From Sulfuritalea sp. (GTDB taxonomy: Bacteria; Pseudomonadota; Gammaproteobacteria; Burkholderiales; Rhodocyclaceae): a stretch of 32,097 nt of DNA. The DNA lies in contig JADJQA010000056.1 in assembly GCA_016712985.1 (NCBI GenBank), forward strand, positions 1-32,097, given 5' to 3'. The notes beneath the pieces are model-generated. The model saw only the letters and a list, made by a program, of their open reading frames with translations. It did not search any database and was not told where the DNA came from. Made by a program: the position numbers and the translations under genes. Each line of letters starts with the position of its first letter. The first letter of the stretch is position 1. Below are positions 1-8,514 of this stretch, in pieces.

Positions 1-1911
1 AGATCGACACTTCCACCTCGGTAAGCTGGGCGACGAAGCTGTAGTTCACATCGGAGTTGCCCGAGCCTTCCTCGAAGTTGTAATCCTCTGCCTCCGTTTG
101 CGAATATCCGCGCCCGAGGATGACCCGACCGGACTCTGAATAGCAGGCAGCCTGCGCCAGCTTGCGGAAGGGCATCGAAAGTTTGGGGTCGTCAGTCGAC
201 CAGACCCGCCCGATGCCGAACTCGATTCCGGACTCGGGGACTCCCCAGACCGCTGCCACGTGGCTGGCCAACTGCTGCTTGATGTCCTGGGCAGCCTTCT
301 GTGCCGCCTGGCCTGCAAGGATCGTGACGCGGCTACCATAGCTTCCCGGATCGCAGGGCGTCACGGCTGTGTCCACTCGCCGGATCGAAATGTCCTCCAT
401 GCGGATTCCAAGTTCCTCGGCAATGATCTGCACCAGCACGGTGTCCGAGCCCTGCCCGCAATCGGTGGCGCCGGTCAGGTAATTCACCGTCCCGTCCTCA
501 CACAGGCGCAACATTGCCGCACAAGCCTGGTGTCCGCGCTGCTTGGAACCGCCGCCCATGGTCCCCGTGCCGATACCTACGCCGCGAACCACGCGCCCCC
601 GCATTTTTTTTCGATTTCCGTTCCACGCCAACCCGGGCTTGGAGCCACCACCGATTTCGAGGGCTTCCTTTATGCCGCAGGTCTTCATTGCACCCGTTCT
701 AGCGTCGAAAGGAGCCACGATCGCGTTCCTGAGGGGCGAACCTCGAGGCTGGGTTCGAGGCCAAGCTCTTCGGCCATCATGTCCATCAGCACCTCGGCAG
801 CGAATCGCGTATGAGTAACGGCATGGCCCGCAATCGCCGCCCGGACGGGTGATTGTAAAGATGCGATAGGCGTCGTATTTGAAGTGCGGATCTTGTAGGG
901 CAGCGTCGTGTAAGCGCCCGGACAGATGCAAGGTAAGGGGACCGATCACCGCGTAGGCGCGCCTTCGGCGTACGCAGTGTTCTGCAGCGCTGTGATAGTG
1001 CCATCTCTTCATGCCCATGCGGGCAACTATCGTGAGTTGCGGCGCCGACGGCAGGTTGTGAACACTTCCTCCATCGAATACTGGTATTTCACCGGCTTGC
1101 CGAGACGCTTCGAGAACAGTACGGCGCAGAAATCGGCAGCAACCGAATCATTCTTGGTGCCGCCGAAGCCACCGCCGACGAAGGGCTGGATCACGCGGAT
1201 CTTCGACAGAGGCAGGTTGAAGCAGGCCGCCAGATGCCGATAGTGGAAATACGGACTCTGCTTCGCCGACCAGACGGTGATGCCCTCCTCGGTCCAATGC
1301 GCCACGGCCGCAGGCGGTTCGAGGAAGCCGGTCAGCACACGACCGGTCTCGAAGCGATGCTCTCGCACCAGGTCCGCCTCACGGAACCCCGCCTCGACGT
1401 CGCCGAAGTCCATGTGGAATTCCCAGCTCAGGTTGCCGGGTCGGTCGTCATGCACCAGCGGTGCTCCCGCGGAAATCGCCTCGTCGATCGAAAACACGCC
1501 GGGAAGCTCTTCGTAATCTACACGGATTAGCTCGCAGGCAGCTTCAGCGGTCGCCTCGTCCACGGCGCAGACGGCGGCAACGGCCTCCCCGTAGAAACGT
1601 ACCTTGTCGACGGCCAGCGGCGCCTCTTCGCGCGTTTTCGGCATCCAGCCCCAGCTCCAGCCGTTGAAATCCTTGCCCGTCAGTACCCCTTTGACTCCTT
1701 TCATGGCGAGGGCCGCGCCGGCATCGATGCTCTTGATCCGGGCATGGGGATAAGGGCTGCGTAGAAGCTTGACCCATAGCATGCCGGGGAAGCTGAAATC
1801 GGCAGCGTAACGGGCGTCACCGGTCACCTTCTCGCGCGCATCGACGCGCGGCAGGCGCTTGCCGATCAGCGTGCCGGGCTTCTCCAGATTGGTCTTTTCG
1901 GGCGCATTCAT
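1..1911 (-). pseudogene. Molybdopterin-binding large subunit of a xanthine dehydrogenase-family hydroxylase (frameshifted, partial)
   Basis: This is the Mo-cofactor subunit of a xanthine dehydrogenase/aldehyde oxidase-type enzyme, which hydroxylates a substrate with water-derived oxygen. The first 280 or so codons (1911 down to about 1060) are clean: they carry the N-terminal hammerhead (IGKRLPRVDAREKVTG) and the cofactor-contact stretch VGGGFGGTKNDSVAADF. Between about 1060 and 700 the reading frame changes several times, although recognisable family segments persist in alternating frames. From about 700 to 1 one frame stays open again and holds conserved cofactor-binding stretches such as GATDCGQGSDTVL and DPGSYGSRVT. 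The remaining C-terminus, with the catalytic Glu, would lie beyond the left edge. The ATG overlaps the stop of the 2Fe-2S gene (ATGA). The sequence looks like the 4-hydroxybenzoyl-CoA reductase or nicotinate dehydrogenase side of the family, but the substrate cannot be assigned. The breaks could be decay or sequencing error. Confidence 0.85.
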
Positions 1912-2372
1912 GGACGCTCTCCCTGATGGGCACGAAGCAGTTCTGCCGCCGCCGCGACCGAATCAAAGATCTTGGTATATCCGGTGCAGCGACAGAAGCT
2001 ACCGGCCATGCCGTCGCGGATTTCATCGGCGGTGGGATTCGGGTTTTCTTCCAGCAGGGCCTTGGCGGCCAGTACCTGACCGGAGGTGCAGAAGCCGCAT
2101 TGCATGCCGCTGTGCTCGATGAATGCCTTCTGCACCGGATGCAGTTCGTTGCCTTGCTTCAGGCCCTCGATGGTGACGACCGAGGCGCCTTCCAGTTCCG
2201 CCGCAAGTACCAGGCAGGAGTTCACCGTCCTGCCGTCAAGGATCACCATGCAGGCGCCGCATTCACCGTGACCGCAGCCTTCCTTGGCACCGGTGAGCTG
2301 CAGGGCTTCGCGGACCATTTCGAGCAGTGTGCGGTTGGGCGGAATGGTCAATTGCTCGTGGCGTCCATTCAC
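1908..2372 (-). CDS. 2Fe-2S small subunit of a xanthine dehydrogenase-family hydroxylase
   Basis: This is a complete small iron-sulfur subunit of 154 residues, the usual length, which carries electrons from the Mo site to FAD. All eight cluster ligands are visible: Cys33, 38, 41 and 53 of the plant-ferredoxin-like cluster (EGCGHGECGAC) and Cys92, 95, 127 and 129 of the second cluster (QCGFC and CRCTGY). The start is taken as GTG at 2372. The frame extends upstream for about nine codons that look like family sequence (SRLNLVVNG) but has no ATG before a stop, so the true N-terminus may be slightly longer. It lies 22 bp after the FAD gene and overlaps the Mo gene by ATGA. It is the only unbroken gene of the three. 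Confidence 0.93.
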   Translation of the reverse strand: MNGRHEQLTIPPNRTLLEMVREALQLTGAKEGCGHGECGACMVILDGRTVNSCLVLAAELEGASVVTIEGLKQGNELHPVQKAFIEHSGMQCGFCTSGQVLAAKALLEENPNPTADEIRDGMAGSFCRCTGYTKIFDSVAAAAELLRAHQGERP

Positions 2373-2394
2373 GACCAGATTGAGTCTCGATGTC

Positions 2395-3316
2395 TCATGT
2401 CATGCCCCCTTCCTGCCAGGCGCTTCCGGTGTCTACGGCGATCCGCGCAAGCTGGCCGAGCGCCTGACGCACCAATACTTCGATCATTTCGCGGCGGTAG
2501 TCGGCCGAGGCACGATGGCTAGTGCGCGTACGTGTGTCCGCTGCCGCGATGGCGATGCCGCCGATATGTTTTGGGCCGTCGCGGCTTTGCCGGTCAGGTA
2601 GCTCTCGGCCTGGGTTGCGCGGATTGGCACCGGCGCCGCCGCCGGAGCCAGACCGATCCGATCCGGCGAAATATCCCGTTCGAGCACGACAGCAGCCGCC
2701 ACGCCGACCACGGCCAGATCCATTCGGCCACGTGACGCGAGTTTCGATATACGCTGCGCTCTCCGGCCGCGGGTGGCGGTGCACATTGATTTCTTTGACG
2801 ATTTCGCCCGATTGCAGGCAGCTCACGCCGGCCGTGACGAAAAAGTCGGCAATGGCGACACGGCGTTCGCCCGCCCGGCCTACGCAGACCACGACTGCAT
2901 CATGCGCCAGCAGCGGTGGTGCGGAATCGGCGGAGGGAACCGCGTTACAGACATTGCCTACAATCGTGCCGCGGTGCTGCAATTGATTTGACGCGATCAA
3001 AGAAGCCCCTCGGCCAGAGCGGTGTAATTGGCCCCACCTCCGGTGAGCGAGCGACCTCGCGGATGATTGCATTCGCACCGATGCGCAGGCCCGTATCGGG
3101 GCGAACTCTGTAGTCGGGGCGGATATGCCCTTAAGGTCCGCGACTGGAGGAGGGGCCCTGATTGCGCGCGACTTGAGTTTTGGGGATCAGGTCGGTGCCA
3201 CCGGAAAACACCTGATTGCGCACAGGTTCGGCGTCGCTTAGGGCCAACAGGGCGGCCTCTATTGTCTGCGGTCTGAGGTACTCGAAATTCGGCAAACGTC
3301 GATAGAAAATGGTCAT
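2395..3316 (-). pseudogene. FAD-binding medium subunit of a xanthine dehydrogenase-family hydroxylase (frameshifted)
   Basis: This is the flavin subunit of the same enzyme. ATG 3316 is preceded by AGGAG seven bases upstream, and the protein opens MTIFYRRLPNFEYLRPQ with the FAD-family motif SGGTDLIPK. The frame is lost near 3140. A second frame (about 3080-2770) carries the conserved flavin loop (HRGTIVGNVCNAVPSADSAP) and FVTAGVSCLQSGEIV. A third frame (about 2786-2550) carries SRGRMDLAVVGVAAAVVLE. The C-terminus (EMIEVLVRQALGQLARIAV) returns in the second frame and stops at 2395. At least three or four indels are needed to join these pieces, so no functional product is expected as the sequence stands. 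Protein-level conservation between the breaks is high, which points to recent decay or base-calling errors. Confidence 0.85.
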
Positions 3317-3385
3317 CGGAACTCCTGACGTGTGGTCAAGCCGCTGTATCCCGCACTCAGCCACCCCCGATGGGTACAGGGCGAA

Positions 3386-3697
3386 TCAACACGCGGTCGT
3401 TGGATTAAGGCGCGTTTCCAGCCCCGCAGGCAGGTACGCGATGTTCATTTCATTGAGACGGACGTCGAGGAAGTCGATCGTCTCGCCCTCGGCGTCGAAC
3501 AAGTTGACGCCGGCACGACGACCGATCTCGCTCAGCAAGGCGCCGATGGTGGCGATCGCCTCCGTCAGGGGTACATCCTCGCTGTGCAGGTCCGGCACCA
3601 ACATGCTAGACGTCAAATGGATGGTCGCGGCCGTGGGTAGATCGGCCCCATTTGAAGCAAGGTCTTGCAGGGACAAGCCGGTGGAGACCAAGCGCAA
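3386..3697 (-). CDS. Small hypothetical protein at the head of the hydroxylase operon
   Basis: This is a 103-residue open frame between the TetR operator and the FAD subunit, in the same direction as the hydroxylase genes. I do not recognise the family. It has no Cys-rich motif, signal peptide or membrane segment; the middle is an amphipathic stretch (LTEAIATIGALLSEIG), and the C-terminal part (INFLDVR-like, read as TIDFLDVRLNEMNIAYL) looks like a folded soluble domain. There is no ATG. A GGAGG lies just upstream of two TTG codons (3697 and 3691), and the second has the better spacing. Because both neighbours are frameshifted, this may also be a fragment of a longer gene. Its first position behind the operator suggests that it belonged to the regulated operon. 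Confidence 0.45.
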   Translation of the reverse strand: MRLVSTGLSLQDLASNGADLPTAATIHLTSSMLVPDLHSEDVPLTEAIATIGALLSEIGRRAGVNLFDAEGETIDFLDVRLNEMNIAYLPAGLETRLNPTTAC

Positions 3698-3739
3698 ATC
3701 CTCCGTAAATCCTCGGCCCGAAACTACTCTTTTTTAAAC

Positions 3740-3757
3740 CTACCGGGCGGTCGGTAG
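3740..3757. promoter_or_regulatory. Palindromic TetR-type operator
   Basis: CTACCGGGCGGTCGGTAG is an 18-bp inverted repeat (arms CTACCG and CGGTAG). It lies in the gap between the minus-strand hydroxylase operon and the plus-strand TetR gene. Sites with this ACCG-CGGT pattern are typical for TetR-family repressors placed divergently from their targets. Autoregulation and control of the operon are inferred from position. Confidence 0.65.
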
Positions 3758-3874
3758 CTGCACTCTAGGGTGTGGTGTTAGATTTGTCAACATACTGGGC
3801 GCATCGCCTTGCCGAACCAGCGTTTTCTTTTGTTTATTCAATGTACTTGGGCGAACACTGTTCGCCGGGACCCC

Positions 3875-4500
3875 ATGACACATCCTCCCAGCCCCGCTCC
3901 AAGCCGCCCAGTAGCCACTGAACAGCAATCCAAGGTCGCCGATGTCGCTTTGGAGCTGTTTCTCAAGCATGGTTTCGACGCAACGCCGATGTCGCTTCGT
4001 CGCCAAACAGTGGACTCACCAAGGCAGGGGTTCACCACCACTGCGAAAGCAAAAGAACACCTGCTCTACTTTCTTCAGGCAAGCGCCACATCGATTGCCT
4101 CATGCTTCCGATGATCGAAGAAGCCTCCGGAATCGCCGACCCCGAAACTCGCCCACGTAGCTTTCTCACCAAATACGCACCGTTGCTTACGCATGATCCG
4201 ACACCGCGCCTGCTCATCAGCGAGACCAGGCGGCTATCGCCGGAACTACAGAGGAAATCCGCGATGCCTGGCGGCGCGGTCTGCACCTGGTGCGCAACGC
4301 GATCACCGAACTCAAGGAGCAGAATCGTTGTAATCAGGCACTTGACGCAACCTACAGCGCATTCGCTGCGATAGGGATGTGCAGTTGGATATGCAACTGG
4401 TTCGACCATGCACACCCAGAGTCCGGGCCCGAGGTTGCGGCAACGATGGTCAACGTCTTCCTAAATGGCCTTCTCTGCCCCGGACTTGACCTGGCTGTTT
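3875..4500 (+). pseudogene. TetR-family transcriptional regulator (frameshifted)
   Basis: The N-terminal helix-turn-helix region is visible from ATG 3875: KVADVALELFLKHGFDATPMSL, then KEHLLYFLQ, the usual landmarks of a TetR DNA-binding domain. The segment between them (RRQTVDSPRQGFTTTAKA) departs from the family pattern in a way that suggests compensating indels. The frame changes near 4090 to MLPMIEEASGIADPETR through LLISETRRLSPE, and near 4260 to RNAITELKEQNRC through ATMVNVFLNGLLCP, which is a TetR ligand-domain C-terminus. Joined together, the pieces give about 200 residues, normal for the family. The gene is divergent from the hydroxylase operon and shares the operator at 3740-3757, so it was probably the operon's repressor. 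IS66 begins about 55 bp past the apparent end. Confidence 0.75.
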
Positions 4501-4538
4501 GTCAGACTTGGAGCAGCCCTCCGCCGCAAGCGTACGAA

Positions 4539-6119
4539 CTAGCAGCCAGACCCGTAAGCGCCTCGGCGCGCCCACGTACGCTTACGAAGGACTTGGTGTA
4601 GAGGTTCCGTACGAAGCGGCAACAGCGAATCGATCTGGCTGTTGAGGCAGGTCGGCAAAGCCTCAAGCGTTGCACGTAGCCATGCCGCAGGGTCGAGGCC
4701 ATTGAGCTTGGCGGTGGCCAGCAAACTCTGAATCGCCGCGGCCCGTTTGCCGGCGCGCTCGGAACCAGTGAAGAGCCAATTCTTTTTTCCGATCGCGATC
4801 GGCCTGATGGTGTTCTCCACCGGATTGTTGTCGATCGGCAACCGGCCATCGGTGGCGTAGCGACTCAAGGCCACCCAACGCTTGAGGCTGTAGTCGAGGG
4901 CTTTCGCCGTACCACCGCCGTTGGCCACATTCACGCGAGCCTGAAGCAACCAGTCATGCATCGACTGAAGCAGCGGCTGAGCGTGCTCCCGCCGCAGCAG
5001 CGTGCGTTCATCCACACTCATGTCACGCCCTTGCGCCTCGATGGCATACAACGCCGCGATGCGGTGCAAGGCCTCTTGTGCAATCGGGTTGGCCTGGGCT
5101 TCATTCAGATCGAAGAACTTCCGCCGCGCATGCGCCAGACAGCCCAGTTCCGTCACGCCTTGGGTGAACAGCGCCTTGTACCCGGAATAGTCGTCGACCA
5201 TGAGATGGCCTTGCCACTCCGACAGAAAGTTCTGCGCATGGCGACCGGCGCGGCTGGTTTGGTAATCGAACACCACCATCGGCGGCCCCGTTTCCAGCAC
5301 GTTGCTGCGATAGGCCCACAGGTAGGCCCGCTTCGTCTTGCCTTGGCCCGGGTCAAGCTGCGCCACCGGCGTTTCGTCGGCATGCAGCACCGTGCGTTCA
5401 AGCAAGAGCTCCGCCAGACGATCCGCCAGCGGTTGCAAGGCAACGCCTACGCGTCCGACCCATTCCGCCAGGGTGGAGCGGGACAGCATGACCTGATCCC
5501 GTGCCGCGATCTGTTCCAGGCGGTACAGCGGAAGATGGTCCAGATACTTGCCGATGATCACCCAGACATACAAACCCACCGCCGCCATGCCACCGTCGAT
5601 CACGGCAGGCGGGATCGGTGCCGCCGATACGGTCTCGCAGGCGCGGCAGGCGTATTGCGGGCGAATGTGACGATGGACGAAGAAGCGGGCGGGCTCGACA
5701 TCCAACTGCTCGCTGATGTCTTCGCCGATCTTGACCAGGTCCTTGCCGCACTGGCCGCAGGTGCAGGACTCCGGTTCGTGACGATGTTCGATGCGCGTCA
5801 GGTGCTCAGGAAGGGTTTGGCGGCCGGCGCGCTGACGCTTGGGCCGGTCCTTCGGTTGCAGTGCCTCGGCTTGCCGCTCGGTCTCGGCTTCAAGGGCCGC
5901 CAGGTCGGTATTCCAGGTTTCCTGAAACAGTTCCCGCTGCTCCGGCGAGAAGGCCTCGTTCTTGTGGCCAAAGCGGATGCGCCGGTGGTGTGCAAGTTCC
6001 AGTGCCAGGGCCTGGATCTTGAGGTTCGCCGCCTTGAGGGTGGCCGCGTCTTGTTGGGCCTTGTCGAGCAGTTTCTGAACCGTGCCGGCGACCCAATCGG
6101 TGAGTTCCGGGAGTGGCAT
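4539..6119 (-). CDS. tnpC: IS66 transposase TnpC
   Basis: This is the DDE transposase of IS66, 526 residues, full length. In order it has an N-terminal coiled coil (about 12-45), a zinc-binding region with CTCGQC (Cys119, 121, 124) and CRAC (Cys158, 161), and the catalytic domain. The DDE residues are visible: Asp248 in LHADETPV, Asp309 or 310 in MVDDYSGYKALF, and Glu435 in NNPVENTIRPIAIGKKNW. The last residues (after SLLPLR) read through the element's left terminal repeat, and the stop codon at 4539-4541 lies outside the repeat, so the final 20 or so residues are probably not native. Start is ATG 6119, 141 bp after tnpB. Confidence 0.95.
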   Translation of the reverse strand: MPLPELTDWVAGTVQKLLDKAQQDAATLKAANLKIQALALELAHHRRIRFGHKNEAFSPEQRELFQETWNTDLAALEAETERQAEALQPKDRPKRQRAGRQTLPEHLTRIEHRHEPESCTCGQCGKDLVKIGEDISEQLDVEPARFFVHRHIRPQYACRACETVSAAPIPPAVIDGGMAAVGLYVWVIIGKYLDHLPLYRLEQIAARDQVMLSRSTLAEWVGRVGVALQPLADRLAELLLERTVLHADETPVAQLDPGQGKTKRAYLWAYRSNVLETGPPMVVFDYQTSRAGRHAQNFLSEWQGHLMVDDYSGYKALFTQGVTELGCLAHARRKFFDLNEAQANPIAQEALHRIAALYAIEAQGRDMSVDERTLLRREHAQPLLQSMHDWLLQARVNVANGGGTAKALDYSLKRWVALSRYATDGRLPIDNNPVENTIRPIAIGKKNWLFTGSERAGKRAAAIQSLLATAKLNGLDPAAWLRATLEALPTCLNSQIDSLLPLRTEPLHQVLRKRTWARRGAYGSGC

Positions 6120-6260
6120 TTAGTCGGGTCAGTTCAGCGTGTAAATCCATGCCGAAATTATATCGGCCAATCGGCCGCGAAGCCCGATGAACAGGTCGTT
6201 TCAACGATGATTGTTCTGTCGTTCAAGTGCTGATTTTGCGTATGGATTTTGCGTGACGGA

Positions 6261-6602
6261 TTACACCCGCCAGTGCGCCGGGGGCGCGGCTTCGAGTCGT
6301 TGCCAATCGACGCCCGTAATCAGCCATTGCCATTGCTTCGCCGTGAGCGTGCAGGTGGTCGCATTCGCGGTGGGCCAGATGAAGTGGCCACGATGCAATC
6401 GGCGATGACACAGCCACACGCCGGTGCCGTCCCAGACGAGGAGTTTGATCCGCGTGCGCCGGTGATTGTGAAAGGCGTAGGCACTGCCGTCGCAGGGTGA
6501 GCGGCCCAGGGTGTTCTGGATCCGCTGCGACAGGCCGTCGATGCCGGTGCGCATGTCGATGGGTTCCACCACCAGCCAGACGTGAGTGGGCGCCGGAATC
6601 AT
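6261..6602 (-). CDS. tnpB: IS66 accessory protein TnpB
   Basis: This is a 113-residue protein of the IS66 Orf2 family, which is needed for transposition with TnpC but has no known catalytic motif. The family signature is clear: VVEPIDMRTGIDGLSQRI near the start and IKLLVWDGTGVWLCHRRLHRGHFIWP in the middle (residues about 52-77). ATG 6602 overlaps the tnpA stop (ATGA), the usual translational coupling in these elements. A longer open frame upstream of this ATG is only read-through inside tnpA. Confidence 0.95.
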   Translation of the reverse strand: MIPAPTHVWLVVEPIDMRTGIDGLSQRIQNTLGRSPCDGSAYAFHNHRRTRIKLLVWDGTGVWLCHRRLHRGHFIWPTANATTCTLTAKQWQWLITGVDWQRLEAAPPAHWRV

Positions 6603-6901
6603 GAGAGGTGCTTCAGGAAGTCGACCAGCAGCGGCACGCTGTTGCCCGGTAATTCGATTTCCCAGCCGTCCGGGCTGCGCAGTCGCACGACGCTCACCGT
6701 TTCCGCTTTGCCCACGCTCGCCGGCACCAGCGTCAGCGTTCCCCTCGTCGCTGCTATGAATTCCTTCTCCCTGTCTCGCCACCGATGGAACGCCCTCTCG
6801 CCCAATCCATGGTTCGCACAGTATTCCCTCTGCTTCAACCCACTTCGACACCAATTCTCAACGTGCTCTCGCCAGAATTCCGGCCCGTGTCTCGTCGCCA
6901 T
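6599..6901 (-). CDS. tnpA: IS66 accessory protein TnpA
   Basis: This is the first gene of the element, a small Orf1 protein with an N-terminal helix-turn-helix: FWREHVENWCRSGLKQREYC followed by LGERAFHRWRDR. The C-terminal half ends GWEIELPGNSVPLLVDFLKHL, as in other IS66 TnpA proteins. I place the start at ATG 6901 (MATRHGPEFW) because GAAGGGG lies at ribosome-binding distance; an in-frame ATG at 6931 would add ten residues. It overlaps tnpB by ATGA. Confidence 0.9.
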   Translation of the reverse strand: MATRHGPEFWREHVENWCRSGLKQREYCANHGLGERAFHRWRDREKEFIAATRGTLTLVPASVGKAETVSVVRLRSPDGWEIELPGNSVPLLVDFLKHLS

Positions 6902-7020
6902 TGGTCGCCCCTTCGCAAAAGGCGCCAACATCGCACGGCGTCACACGTTCAGTACAGATGGGGCTGGACGCTTACAGACCAGCGGCCATTGGCATTGATC
7001 GTCTGTGACCGGGGGCCCTG

Positions 7021-7111
7021 CTCGGTTTGCCGGCGGCTGCCATTATGCATATCTGACGGCAGCTTCGGCGGGCAGAAATTTGCTTCTGGTTCTACGCACT
7101 AATGCGAAATC
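7021..7111 (+). repeat. Imperfect inverted repeat, left arm (shorter, indel-rich copy)
   Basis: This arm matches the reverse complement of 7844-7949. Shared blocks are TTTGCCGG, ATTATGCATATCTGA, CGGCAGCT, GCAGAAATTT, TTCTACGCACTAAT and GCGAAATC, in the same order. This copy lacks runs of one to four bases relative to the other arm at several points, and there are few substitutions. It starts about 45 bp from the IS66 end. Confidence 0.75.
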
Positions 7112-7647
7112 TGGGGGTACTGCTCGGCGGTGGTGCAAACCGTCGGCGCGAATCACGGATATTGCTGCCTGGGTGGACAACGTTGATCCTCGCGGTCGCG
7201 TCGTCCCGAAATCAGTCGGGCGACGCGCGCGTGCCTGGCCGCGGCCGGGGTGGGGTCGGCCAGATTACTCCTGGTCATCGATGGCGAGCCGGCGCCCGGT
7301 TTGCCGGCGCGCCGCAGTCGTCGCGATAGGACAGCGCCGTTTGCGCGCTTCGGGCCGCTAGCCCCGCCCGCTCGGTCTCGTCCGGAATGATTGGATTGCT
7401 GCCTCCGCGATTCCGGCCAGCGACTTCGTGACCTTGGCTCGAACACTTATCGTAGTCACCCGTTTCGGGCGGCTTCGGGGCTTGGACGCACCGCCGATGG
7501 CGTCGCCTGGGGCGTCCGGTCGAACGGGGGCGTCGGGGCTTGGCCACGCCGGTGGTAGCCAACGAGCGTTTCAAAGTGGCGGAAGATGCGAATGGGGCCG
7601 CGCGTTTGCAGCCAAGGCGCGTTCTGTGGGCTGCGCGTTGGCGCGGC

Positions 7648-7661
7648 GGGGGGGGGGGGGG
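7648..7661 (+). repeat. Poly-G tract of 14 bases
   Basis: Fourteen consecutive G lie in a GC-only context, with further G runs just downstream (about 7676 and 7699). Such a tract is prone to slippage and also to sequencing error. No gene start is nearby to suggest phase variation. Confidence 0.9.
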
Positions 7662-7843
7662 CGCGGCGCGCCGGCCGGGGGTTACATGATCGATGTATTG
7701 GGGGGGCGTTGCCTGGCCTTTCGGGCGCAACTAAATCGCTGTCTGCCCTTTTTCTTAGTAAAAGGAAGCGGTTCTTGCTGTTGTTTTCGGCTTCTGGACA
7801 AACGCCCGTTCCGCCTCGCCCCGCTAAAGAACTCCCCCTCAAG

Positions 7844-7949
7844 GATTTCGCGGATTAGTGCGTAGAATCCAGGAGTAAGCAAAATTTCTGCCGCTCCGAG
7901 CTGCCGTTCAGATATGCATAATGAATGGCGGCTGTCCGGCAAACTCGAG
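7844..7949 (-). repeat. Imperfect inverted repeat, right arm (longer copy)
   Basis: This is the partner of 7021-7111 in opposite orientation, separated by about 730 bp. On the minus strand it would read from a TTG as ISERQLGAAEILLTPGFYAL and onward, but I do not recognise this as a protein and the left copy does not keep the frame. It could be the end of an unlisted mobile element or a dispersed genomic repeat. Confidence 0.75.
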
Positions 7950-8514
7950 GTCAGCAGTGTGCCCTTAGCGGCCTGATGACATTTTCATGGGCAATGACGG
8001 CTATAGGGAATGCGTCCTTTTTAGGAGACTTTCCGCCAGAGTCTGCTCCACCCCCAAAACCAGCCAGTCGCAATTTTCTGATCCAAGACTAGGTTGAGGG
8101 TCTGCTTGCCAAAATCTCACCGACTCATCCGTGCCCGAAGTGGCCCGATGACCACGGTATCCCCAATGGCGGCAAACTGATCAACAAGCCGGCGGTCGTG
8201 ATGATGACCCCGTGTACCGGGTTTCGGTCAAGGGCGATCTCCAATATAGATCAGGACCTTGTACCCGATGGATTTTGCATAACTCTTTCCCCTTCGGCGT
8301 GTGTTTATCGGACAATACCGGTCTATCCTGGACTACATTCCCGGGAGATGTCACAGGAAATAGGGTGCGTCGTACTGAGGCCGACGTGCTGGGGGCTGGC
8401 GCGGGCGCTGGATAGCAATGCGCATTCCGGCATGATCCGCGACAACTGACGAGCGCGCCGAAGCTTTGCCGTTGCTCGTTCCCGCCGCATGCACCAGCAG
8501 TCGTTCGTTCCAGG

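Larger units (their letters stand above)
4554..6975 (-). mobile_element. IS66-family insertion sequence
   Basis: The element is about 2.4 kb with tnpA, tnpB and tnpC in the canonical order on the minus strand. Both ends read GTAAGCG inward (4554-4560, and the reverse complement at 6969-6975), the terminal sequence typical of IS66 elements. After these seven bases the two ends match only loosely. The expected 8-bp target duplication is not exact: the flanks are CCAGACCC on the left and AGACCAGC on the right, sharing only AGACC. All three genes are open, unlike the decayed genes to the left. Confidence 0.85.
6976..8514. other. Gene-poor region between IS66 and the secretion operon
   Basis: I see no credible gene in these 1.5 kb. 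The open frames here are short, rich in Arg/Pro/Gly and overlap on both strands, as expected from chance in GC-rich DNA. The stretch does contain two long inverted repeats (7021-7111 and 7844-7949) and a 14-G run (7648-7661), listed separately. From 8180 to 8460 a few short frames have a less biased composition, but I recognise no family. No clear terminator follows the operon that ends at 8515; the best candidate is a weak ACGAGC/GCTCGT hairpin near 8450-8480. Confidence 0.6.

Noticed and set aside
4956..6233. 425-codon plus-strand frame
   Set aside because: It is antisense to IS66 tnpC, which has all catalytic motifs.
7102..7865. Several overlapping frames of 75-150 codons in the IS66-operon gap
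   Set aside because: They overlap on both strands, pass through the G14 run and have Arg/Pro/Gly-rich composition with no ribosome site or family match.
8198..8449. Possible 83-codon gene with a non-biased composition
   Set aside because: There is no convincing start or recognisable motif, and another frame on the same strand is equally open, so it is not listed as a gene.
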